Of a DNA stretch of 53,100 nt, positions 27,975-35,313 are shown in pieces. The notes below the pieces were generated by a model that saw only the letters and a program-made list of their open reading frames with translations, was not told the DNA's origin and searched no databases. Both the position numbers and the translations under genes were made by a program. Source of the DNA: Gemmatimonadota bacterium (GTDB lineage: Bacteria; Gemmatimonadota; Gemmatimonadetes; Longimicrobiales; Gaopeijiaceae); contig VXOC01000071.1 of the NCBI GenBank assembly GCA_009840215.1, positions 1-53,100 on the forward strand, in the 5' to 3' direction. Each line of letters begins with the position of its first letter. The first letter of the stretch is position 1.

Positions 27975-28357
27975 TTCGCGTCCCCCTCCCGCTTCCTCGA
28001 GACCATCGCCCCGAGATCCTCCAGATCCCCGGCATCGACCTCGCCGGACCGGACAAGATGATTGACCAGCGCCGCACTGTCACCGGAGAAAAGCCGCTGA
28101 ACCAGGTCGGCCACCATCCCCTTGCGCACATCGGCCTCGGCGATCGCGGGCCGGTAGATGAACTGCCGCCCGTTCGTGCGGTGCTCCACGCAACCGTATT
28201 CCTCCAGCTTGCGCAGCATCGTCTTGATCGTCGTGACCGCAAGGCCGCGCTCTTCGAAGAGCGCCCGGTGCACCTCGATCGCCGGAGCCTCGCCGCGCTC
28301 CCACAGCACGCGCATGATGGCGAGCTGCAGGTCTCCGAGTTGCCGCTTCCGCTTCAT
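27971..28357 (-). CDS. BlaI/MecI/CopY-family transcriptional repressor
   Basis: A 128-residue winged-helix repressor. LGDLQLAIMRVLWERGEAPAIEV and LAVTTIKTMLRKLEEYGCVEHR are the typical recognition-helix and wing segments. The C-terminal part (KGMVADLVQRLFSGDSAALVNHLV) matches the dimerisation region, where the partner protease cleaves in known systems. Its stop overlaps the M56 peptidase start. Two copies of ACTA-N6-TAGT-like palindromes lie directly upstream (28386-28414), and two more precede the neighbouring gene start (29342-29371), so it probably controls its own operon and that gene. Confidence 0.92.
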   Translation of the reverse strand: MKRKRQLGDLQLAIMRVLWERGEAPAIEVHRALFEERGLAVTTIKTMLRKLEEYGCVEHRTNGRQFIYRPAIAEADVRKGMVADLVQRLFSGDSAALVNHLVRSGEVDAGDLEDLGAMVSRKREGDAK

Positions 28358-28385
28358 CTGGACTCTCCGTGGATGTGGATTGTCG

Positions 28386-28414
28386 ATTACTCGGGTAGTT
28401 ACTACTCAGGTAGT
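28386..28414 (-). promoter_or_regulatory. Putative BlaI-type operator pair upstream of the repressor gene
   Basis: ATTACTCGGGTAGT (28386-28399) and ACTACTCAGGTAGT (28401-28414) both fit ACTA-N6-TAGT, the first with one mismatch, spaced 15 bases apart on one helix face. They lie 29-57 bases before the repressor ATG. Confidence 0.6.
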
Positions 28415-28442
28415 CATTCAGAAGTTCCCCCCGGCTGCCCGC

Positions 28443-29279
28443 TTACCTGGCCCTGGCCCTGAGGTCGGCCTCGAACGCACGCATCTCGCCACGGAGAATC
28501 TGGAGCTGGTTGAACACCGGCCGGTACGCGGCGCCGAGCGGGCGGGCACCCTCGCCGCCTCCTTCACCCCCGCCGTGTTCGCCGCGACCCTCGCCGCGAC
28601 CTTCGCCGCCACCGTGCTCACCGGGACCCTCGCCGCCCTCTTCTCCACCAGCGCCGTGTCCCGCCTCGACGCCGGCTTCGGGGTGACTGATCCAGGCATT
28701 GAAGTCATTGCCGAAGGCGCCCAGCTCGACCGGCACCGTCTGGCCCGGAGCGACATCGATCCGCTTCGTCGGGCCGAGCTCCGTGCCGTTGTCCAGATGG
28801 ACCTCGACGCGCACCTGCGAGAGGGTCTGCCGGGTCGTGTTCGTCACCGAACCCACGAAGACCTCCGTCCTGGGGTTGAACTGCAGGACCAGCCGGGCCC
28901 CGTTCCCAAAGACCTCGTCCTGCTTCGTCATCTTCGGCATGTAGGCGCCCCCCTCCTCGCCTCCGCCGTGCTCGCCGCGGCCCTCGCCGCGTCCTTCACG
29001 CCCCCCGTGCTCGCCGGCTCCCTCCCGCCGTTCGCGGACTGCCGGCTGGCCCGCCTGCGGCGCGGCCGTCCGGGCACTCAGCCCTGCCGCCAGCCGCATC
29101 TCCCGCAGATCGGCCCGCGCCAGCTTCACGAGACCATAGAGCATCTCCGCGTCCGTGCTCTCCTGCGTCGTCTGCTGCTCCTCCGCCACGGGTGCGACAG
29201 GCTGCTCGCCGTCCGCGTAGGCGGCAAAACCGGCCCCGGCGACGCCAAGCACCGTCAGGGATATCATCGCGATCTTCAT
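28443..29279 (-). CDS. Secreted FxLYD-like domain protein with His/Gly/Glu-rich tracts
   Basis: A 278-residue protein with an N-terminal signal peptide (MKIAMISLTVLGVAGAGFAAYA). A helical segment with STDAEMLYGLVKLARADLREM is followed by a tract of GEHGG/GRGEGR repeats (about 85-110). One FxLYD-like beta domain with the shared HLDNGTELGPT stretch (about 115-200) comes next, then a second GEHGGGEGRGEGR tract (about 207-245) and a C-terminal helix. His and Glu repeats on both sides could bind metal ions; this is inference. It lies just upstream of the BlaI/BlaR pair on the same strand, and two ACTA-N6-TAGT operators stand before its start. Confidence 0.75.
   Translation of the reverse strand: MKIAMISLTVLGVAGAGFAAYADGEQPVAPVAEEQQTTQESTDAEMLYGLVKLARADLREMRLAAGLSARTAAPQAGQPAVRERREGAGEHGGREGRGEGRGEHGGGEEGGAYMPKMTKQDEVFGNGARLVLQFNPRTEVFVGSVTNTTRQTLSQVRVEVHLDNGTELGPTKRIDVAPGQTVPVELGAFGNDFNAWISHPEAGVEAGHGAGGEEGGEGPGEHGGGEGRGEGRGEHGGGEGGGEGARPLGAAYRPVFNQLQILRGEMRAFEADLRARAR
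28550..28665. repeat. Low-complexity tract encoding His/Gly/Glu repeats (3' copy)
   Basis: Imperfect short repeats of CTCGCCG and CCGTG units, encoding GEHGG and GRGEGR on the minus strand. Similar in sequence to the tract at 28948-29025 within the same gene. Confidence 0.6.
28948..29025. repeat. Low-complexity tract encoding His/Gly/Glu repeats (5' copy)
   Basis: The partner of the tract at 28550-28665, encoding REGRGEGRGEHGG. The two flank the single beta domain of the protein. Confidence 0.6.
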
Positions 29280-29341
29280 CGTCGTTTTCCTTTCGGAATC
29301 GGGGTAGTGCCCCGCGGCGACACTCGCGCCGCGCTCTGACG

Positions 29342-29371
29342 ACTACCACACTAGTTGACTACTGTGATAGT
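29342..29371 (-). promoter_or_regulatory. Putative BlaI-type operator pair
   Basis: ACTACCACACTAGT (29342-29355) and ACTACTGTGATAGT (29358-29371) both match ACTA-N6-TAGT exactly, spaced 16 bases. They precede the minus-strand gene starting at 29279 by about 60-90 bases and have the same arrangement as the pair before the repressor gene. Confidence 0.65.
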
Positions 29372-29505
29372 CTATATGGAGCGCGAAAGTTCCACAAGGG
29401 AGGGGACGGGGAACTCCAGCACGCCGGCAAATCCGTGCAGCCAGCGGGTTCCAGGTCCCTGCGCGACCCGATGCCTCGGCGAAGCAAAGTTTGGCCTCGC
29501 GGCGT

Positions 29506-29534
29506 TTGATTATCGCGATTTTATCTCGTATTAT
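29506..29534 (+). promoter_or_regulatory. Putative sigma70 promoter with shared AT-rich box
   Basis: TTGATT (29506-29511), a 17-base spacer and TATTAT (29529-29534) give the best-looking promoter in the window. The element contains ATTATCGCGATTTTATCTC, shared with the copies at 22119, 33410 and 37962. It is about 165 bases before the ATG at 29698. Confidence 0.6.
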
Positions 29535-29697
29535 GCTCGCCTTATCGTGAAAATCTCACGGATCTTAGCCCCACGAGCGCACCGTCTTAGCGACAGTGGA
29601 AGGTGGCGCCACGATCGGCAGTGACATCACGAGTGGCCGAGCCTTCAGCATCCGCTCGTCCCACGCACATCCCCCAAGCGAAAGCAGAGACAGGCCG

Positions 29698-32600
29698 ATG
29701 TCCGTTACGCCCCGTATTCGCTCCCTGCGTCCGATGGTCGCCACGTCGACGCTCATCACCGCCGTCTGGCTCGCTTCCTGCGACGATCCCGTCACGACGC
29801 CCCCCGAAAGCGCACCTCACCCGGACACGCTACAGTCCACCGCGGCCTCTGGCGGCCAGACGGGCGTATGCGACCGCACCTGGCAGGTTCGCGACGAGAT
29901 CATGGACGAGGTGGGGAAGGACGACTGCGCCGAGGTCACCGACGAAGATCTTGCGGGAATCGGCTACCTGAGCCTGGAACGGTACGGATTCCGCCTGGAA
30001 GGCGAGTCGTTGTGGTCGCATCCATGCGAGGATGAGGCCAGCCGGGAACCCGCCACGAGGTGGGATGGCGGAATGACATCGTTGCAGTCGGGAATCGGCA
30101 AGCCCCTGTGCCCGATGGTACCCCTCTCCAGAGAGGGTCTTCTGGCCGGCGCCGCCAACGACACCACGAGGATCACCGAACTGAAGGAAGGCGACCTTGA
30201 CGGGCTCACCAACCTCTGGTTCCTCAGCTTCGAGGGGCACGGACTCCGGGCGCTGCCCGAAGGGATCTTCGATGACCTCGGCAACCTCACCGAGCTGTCC
30301 TTTTCGCTGAACGCCTTCAGAACCCTGAGAGAGGACGTTTTCGACGCCCTCGGCAGCCTGGAGGAACTCGACCTGTCCGGCAATCTGCTCGTCACCCTCC
30401 CCGAGGACGTCTTCGATGGGCTGGATGCCCTGCAGGAACTCGATCTGTTCCTGAACAGTCTGCATGCGCTGCCCGCGGGTGTCTTCGACGGACTGGAGAG
30501 TCTGGAGACTCTGGACCTGCGACTCAACCGGCTCACGGCAATCCCCGGGAACATCTTTGATGGACTCGGCAGTCTGACCGCGTTGTTGCTCGACCAGAAT
30601 CGGGTCAGGGAACTGCCGGACGGTGTTTTCGACGGCCTCGACAATCTGGCGGTCCTGTGGATGGACTACAACGGATTCACCGAGCTGCCGGAGGGTGTCT
30701 TCCGGGACCTCCGATTCCTCGACGAACTCACCCTCATCGGCAACGGCCTCGCGAAGCTCCCCGAAGACGCTTTCGAGGGACTCGACCGCCTGTCCGCCCT
30801 GTTGCTCCCCTACAATCGGCTTGCCGAGATACCCGAGGGCGTATTCGACGGGCTCGGCGACCTGGAGGAACTCGTGCTGGCCTACAATCAGCTCGACTCG
30901 CTTCCCCAGGGTGTCTTCGACGGCCTCGACAACCTCGAGGAACTGTATCTGAGCGACAACCCGCTGTCGGAACTCCCGGCGCAGGTCTTCGACGAACTCG
31001 ACGACCTGGTGCTCCTGGACCTTTCCAGCAACCGGCTCGAGACGCTCCCCCCAGGTGTCTTTGAGGGCCTCGACAACCTTGAGGCTCTGGCTCTCTACAA
31101 CAACCGGCTGACGTCCCTTCCGGGGGGGATCTTCGACGACCTCGGCGATCTCCAGCTTCTTGCCCTGATCGGAAACCGGCTCAGCACCCTCCCCGCGGGT
31201 GTCTTCGACGGCCTCGACAATCTTCTTCAGCTTACGCTGGAGGACAACCGGCTGACCACGCTTCCCGAGGGCATCTTCGACGACCTCGGCGACCTGCAGG
31301 TTCTCGTTCTGGCCGACAACCGGCTGGTTTCGCTGCCCGATGGCGTGCTGGACCCCCTCAACGATCTCCGAGGCGTGAACCTTCGCGGCAACAATCTCAC
31401 CGAGCTGCCGCCCGGGCTGTTGGCGGGTCTCAACGACCTGGAGGCCGTGTGGCTGCACGAGAATCCGGGGGCCCCGTTCCCCTTCCACCTCGAACTGAAG
31501 CGCACGGACGACACGAACCAGCTGGCCCCTCCTCCGGCGACGGTCGAGGTCCGCGTGACGGAGGGCGCGCCCTTCGAGGTGTCGATCGCGCTTTCGTCGC
31601 GGGGAGGTACGCTGGATGACTCCGAGGTCGAGGTCTCGGTGGGTGACACGGAGAGCCGGAGCGTGATTGCGAGCGCCGAAGCGTCGGTCGCCCATTCGGT
31701 GGCCATCGACTCGATCTGGGACGAACTGTCCTGGTTCGACGAAGACGAATACCTGGGTTTCGAGTTCGTCATCGGGGCGCCGCTGGTACTGGCCAATCCC
31801 GCCGAGGTCACGGTGGACATCCCGGCCGTCTACCTGACCCAGGGGGCGCAGTCGGTGGACGGCGCGGTGCCGCTCGTAGCCGGACGCCAGGCCCTGCTGC
31901 GGGTCTTCGCCACCGCCGAGGTGGACAACGACTTCGATCCCGAGGCCCGGGCCACCTTCCACTTCGGCGACCGGTCCGTCGAGGTCGATCTCACGCCGCC
32001 GGCCGTCATGCCGCGCGCCGTGGACGAAAGCCGGCTCGATGCGTCGTTCACCGGGGTCGTCCCGGCGGCGGCGATGGTGCCCGGTGTCGAGATGGTGGTC
32101 GAGCTGGACCGCACCGACGTCATTCCGGCGGCGGAGGGCAGCCGGATGCGGGTGCCGGCGACCGGACGCATGGCCCTCGATGTCGTCGAACTCGACACCT
32201 TCGACCTCAAGATCGTGCCCATCGCCTTCGGGTCCGCTGCGCCCGGGCGCAACGACGCCGTGGAGTCTCTTGCCAGGGACATGGCCGGAAGCGACACCCG
32301 AGGCGCCCTCCGGCCCACGCGGTCGCTGCTGCCGGTCGCGGAGATGAACGTTACCGCCAGGGAACGCTACGTGACGTGGGCCGACACGCTGCCGGATGGC
32401 ATCCTGGCCCTCGTGAATGAAATCACATTGCTGAGGCACGTCGAAGCCGACGGCACCGACACCCACTACCACGGCATATTCGCCGCGCCCGCCGCTCGGT
32501 ATCCCGATTACTGGGAAGGGATCCTGGGCATCGCCTACATCGCCGGCTGGAGCGGTCTGTCCGTCTCTCACCGAATAGACGGGCAGTATGACCCCGGGTT

Positions 32601-33357
32601 CCCCGTTACGGTTGCCCACGAACTGGGCCACAACCTGGGTCTGTACCACGCACCCTGCGGCTATCCGGACGGCGTCGACCCGCGGTATCCCTACTACGAC
32701 GGAAGCATCGGGATCTGGGGTCACGAGTTCGGCGGCGGCGACCGGTTCGGGCGTCTGCTGAGTCCGCGCAGGCACGCCGACATCATGTCCTACTGCGTAC
32801 CGGCGGGTGTCAGCGACTTCAGCTTCACGAGCGCGCTGGACTACCGGGTCGCGATTTCCGCGTCGTTGGAGGCCGGGCCGGCGGTGGCTCGCGAGACGCT
32901 GTTGCTGTGGGGTTCCATCCGGGACGGCGAGCTCAGGCTGGAGCCCGTCTTCGAGTGGACCGGCCCGGTCAGGCTCCCGGAGTCGGCGGGCCCGTATCGC
33001 CTGGTTGGGGCGGACGAAACGGGACAGCCGCTATTCGACCTGCGGTTCACCCCGGAAGAAACGGGGAACGGGGACAGGGGATTCCTCTTCGCCGTCGAGA
33101 CCCGGGAGCATTGGGCCGCGAGCCTGGCCACGGTGACGCTGAGCGGGCCGGAGGGTTCCGTCGTCGCGGGCGGCGGTGATGGGGGATGGGGACTCGGCGC
33201 TATCGTCACCGACCGGGCAACGGGGCGCATCGTGACGATCGCCAGGGACTGGGACGGCGTGCTGGAGCGCGAGGGCGGGTTCCCGAGGGCGCTGGGATCC
33301 CGGGACGGGGTGGTCATCAAGCGTAGCCTGCCGCTGGCCAGGCCGGCTGGAGGCTGA
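29698..33357 (+). CDS. LRR (VLR/TLR-like) surface lipoprotein with metzincin-type zinc protease domain
   Basis: 1219 residues, lipobox LASC (Cys28). After a short cysteine-containing region, about seventeen LRRs (about 160-600) follow the pattern LPxGVFDGLDNLxxLxLxxNxL, the class seen in vertebrate TLR/Slit proteins and lamprey variable lymphocyte receptors, unlike the plant-type LRRs of its paralogues. A beta segment (about 610-705) follows, then the shared block LTQGAQSVDGAVPLVAG (about 712). The zinc site is HELGHNLGLYH (His974, Glu975, His978, His984), a textbook metzincin motif, with Met-turn IMSYC (Met1030). The conserved C-terminal domain starts LLLWGS. Predicted to be a surface-exposed protease with a recognition domain; the target is unknown. 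Confidence 0.85.
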   Translation: MSVTPRIRSLRPMVATSTLITAVWLASCDDPVTTPPESAPHPDTLQSTAASGGQTGVCDRTWQVRDEIMDEVGKDDCAEVTDEDLAGIGYLSLERYGFRLEGESLWSHPCEDEASREPATRWDGGMTSLQSGIGKPLCPMVPLSREGLLAGAANDTTRITELKEGDLDGLTNLWFLSFEGHGLRALPEGIFDDLGNLTELSFSLNAFRTLREDVFDALGSLEELDLSGNLLVTLPEDVFDGLDALQELDLFLNSLHALPAGVFDGLESLETLDLRLNRLTAIPGNIFDGLGSLTALLLDQNRVRELPDGVFDGLDNLAVLWMDYNGFTELPEGVFRDLRFLDELTLIGNGLAKLPEDAFEGLDRLSALLLPYNRLAEIPEGVFDGLGDLEELVLAYNQLDSLPQGVFDGLDNLEELYLSDNPLSELPAQVFDELDDLVLLDLSSNRLETLPPGVFEGLDNLEALALYNNRLTSLPGGIFDDLGDLQLLALIGNRLSTLPAGVFDGLDNLLQLTLEDNRLTTLPEGIFDDLGDLQVLVLADNRLVSLPDGVLDPLNDLRGVNLRGNNLTELPPGLLAGLNDLEAVWLHENPGAPFPFHLELKRTDDTNQLAPPPATVEVRVTEGAPFEVSIALSSRGGTLDDSEVEVSVGDTESRSVIASAEASVAHSVAIDSIWDELSWFDEDEYLGFEFVIGAPLVLANPAEVTVDIPAVYLTQGAQSVDGAVPLVAGRQALLRVFATAEVDNDFDPEARATFHFGDRSVEVDLTPPAVMPRAVDESRLDASFTGVVPAAAMVPGVEMVVELDRTDVIPAAEGSRMRVPATGRMALDVVELDTFDLKIVPIAFGSAAPGRNDAVESLARDMAGSDTRGALRPTRSLLPVAEMNVTARERYVTWADTLPDGILALVNEITLLRHVEADGTDTHYHGIFAAPAARYPDYWEGILGIAYIAGWSGLSVSHRIDGQYDPGFPVTVAHELGHNLGLYHAPCGYPDGVDPRYPYYDGSIGIWGHEFGGGDRFGRLLSPRRHADIMSYCVPAGVSDFSFTSALDYRVAISASLEAGPAVARETLLLWGSIRDGELRLEPVFEWTGPVRLPESAGPYRLVGADETGQPLFDLRFTPEETGNGDRGFLFAVETREHWAASLATVTLSGPEGSVVAGGGDGGWGLGAIVTDRATGRIVTIARDWDGVLEREGGFPRALGSRDGVVIKRSLPLARPAGG

Positions 33358-33394
33358 CCGGCCCGGGTACTCCACCTGAACCCCTGACCTGAGC

Positions 33395-33428
33395 TTGTTG
33401 AGTCGCTCGATTATCGCTATTCTGCCTC
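33395..33428 (+). promoter_or_regulatory. Putative promoter with shared AT-rich box
   Basis: TTGTTG (33395-33400), 17 bases, TATTCT (33418-33423), embedded in ATTATCGCTATTCTGCCTC (33410-33428). It lies about 190 bases before the ATG at 33616. Confidence 0.5.
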
Positions 33429-33450
33429 ACTTTCGTCAGAAAAAGTCATC

Positions 33451-33470
33451 GAATAGTCGCAAATAAGCCA
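33451..33470 (+). promoter_or_regulatory. Second shared upstream box
   Basis: GAATAGTCGCAAATAAGCCA, matching 22164-22183 at all but four positions. It starts 23 bases after the end of the first box. Confidence 0.45.
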
Positions 33471-33615
33471 TCAGTGCTACAGCCGCGTAATCGGGCAGTC
33501 GGCTGCTGGGAGCCCCATGCCTTTGGAGGTCTGGACACGCGGAATCCGCGGGAGACCGACCGGGTGAGCGGCCCTTGGTGAGCGAATCAGGACCCGCTGG
33601 AAAGGAAGCAGGTTG

Positions 33616-35310
33616 ATGTACCACCCGAAGACTTCTCGATCTCTGGGGATGCAGTACGATGCGGTGGGAGGATGGACCCCGCGCCTGGCCCTGGTGCTCG
33701 CATGCGCGTGGCTGACCGCCTGCGCCGACGAAAGCATGCCGCCGCCGACACCCGCCACGCTGTCGATCACGAACACGCCGACGGAATTGATGGCCGTGGG
33801 CGACACCGTGCGCCTCGAAGTGGAGGTGCGGGACCAGTCCGGACAGGCCATGGAAGGACGGACGGTCGTCTGGGTGAGCGACGACCCCTCGATTGCAACC
33901 GTCAGCGAGTCCGGCGTCGTCAAGGCCGTGGGTGTGGGCACGGCGACGATCATGGCCGAGACGGGCAGCGCATCCGCGAGCGTTCAGCTCTCGGTGGCAG
34001 CTGCCGAATACTGGATGCTCGTCGCCTTCTACTACGCGACGGGCGGTGACGAGTGGACGAACAACGACGGGTGGTTGGAGAGTCAGTCGCTTGGGAACTG
34101 GCACGGCGTGGATGTGGACACCGCGGGCCGCGTCTCGCGGCTGAGGCTCCCGGAAAACAACCTGACGGGTCGGATTCCGCCGCTAGTGGGCGAATTCGCC
34201 AGGCTGGAGTGGCTGAACCTCTCCGACAACGACCTTGGCGGGCCGATTCCGCCGGCCCTCGGGAAGCTCTCCGAGCTCGAGTTCCTGTGGCTCGGTCAAA
34301 ACGAACTCGATGGCCCCATTCCGCCGGAACTCGGGCAGCTTGACGCGCTTGGCGGACTGTCGCTGAGCCACAATGCCCTGTCGGGGCCCCTGCCGGCCGA
34401 ACTGGGTGGACTCGGAAGCCTGGATTCCCTGCTGATCGGCGACAATCCGCTCTCGGGCCCGTTGCCGGCTGCGCTGACCGGGTTGTCGCTGACAACCTTC
34501 GGCTACGCCAACACGGATCTTTGCGTCCCCGGCGGCGAGGAGTTCCAGGCATGGCTGGAGTCCATTGCCAACCACCACGGGACGGGCACCGGGTGCGATG
34601 CTCCCGTGTCGGACCGCGACATTCTCGTGCGGCTGTACGAGGTGACCGACGGACCGAATTGGACTAACAGCGAGAACTGGTTGACGGAGGCTCCGCTGGC
34701 GGACTGGCACGGGATTGTGACCGACGAGTCCGGTCGCGTGACGCATTTGACTCTTCGAAACAACGGCCTTCGGGGCCGGATACCCGCGGAGCTCGGCAAT
34801 CTGGCGAGGCTGGAGGTCTTGGTCCTCGGGGAGAATGACCTGACGGGCTCGATCCCGCCCGAGCTCGGTGACCTGGAACAGCTGGAACTGCTATGGCTCT
34901 TCGACAACGATCTTACCGGCACGATCCCAGCAGCGTTGGGCGGCCTAGGCAGCCTCAAGACGCTGGTTTTGAGTGGGAACATTTTGACCGGGGCGATCCC
35001 GCCCGAGCTCGGTGACCTGAAGAATCTCTCGAGCGAGCTGATCCTTTCAGACAACGACTTGGAGGGCCCGATTCCGACAACCCTCGTTGGGCTGGGTGTG
35101 TACAGGTTCCACTGGTATGGGAACCGAAAGCTGTGCGCGCCCGGCGTCGGTGAGTTCTGGGCGTGGCTGGAGAGCGTGCAGGACACCTGGGGACCCTTGT
35201 GCAACCAGTCCGACGTAGACGTGCTGAAAGGGCTGTTCGAGGCAGTCGGCGGCCCGGAGTGGACGAACGCCGACGGCTGGCTCAGCGGGCCGGTACTGGA
35301 CGGATGGTAG
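33616..35310 (+). pseudogene. 5' part of an Ig/LRR metzincin lipoprotein, ended by an in-frame amber codon
   Basis: 564 codons up to TAG at 35308-35310. It has a lipobox LTAC (Cys36) and a BIG2-type Ig domain (about 45-125) with VVWVSDDPSIATVSESG. Three successive modules follow, of the form YxxTxGxxWTNxxxWL...WHGV plus plant-type LRRs and a cap with a LCVPGGEEFQAWL-type stretch. The third module is cut exactly at WLSGPVLDGW-stop-GVSADSLGRV. The same reading frame continues without a gap into the next feature, and the equivalent position in the 49.6 kb paralogue is CAG (GGWQGV), so one C-to-T change explains the stop. The shorter start ATG 33616 is preferred over TTG 33613. Alone it would be a secreted LRR protein lacking the protease. 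Confidence 0.8.
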
Positions 35311-35313
35311 GGC

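Larger units (their letters stand above)
29280..29697. other. Divergent intergenic region with operators and promoter
   Basis: 418 bases between the His/Gly/Glu-rich gene (minus) and the LRR protease gene (plus). It holds the BlaI-type operator pair at 29342-29371 and the AT-rich promoter at 29506-29534. No coding region is convincing; short open frames lack family features. Confidence 0.6.

Noticed and set aside
26823-28357. A beta-lactam resistance operon
   Set aside because: The M56 protein has no penicillin-binding sensor domain and no beta-lactamase gene is nearby; family membership alone does not support resistance.
29830-32775. 981-codon open frame on the minus strand
   Set aside because: Mirror of the repetitive LRR gene at 29698; its apparent repeats are only the complement of the LRR codons.
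33613-33615. TTG start before the ATG at 33616
   Set aside because: The adjacent ATG is the more usual start and both share the same upstream purine-rich site.
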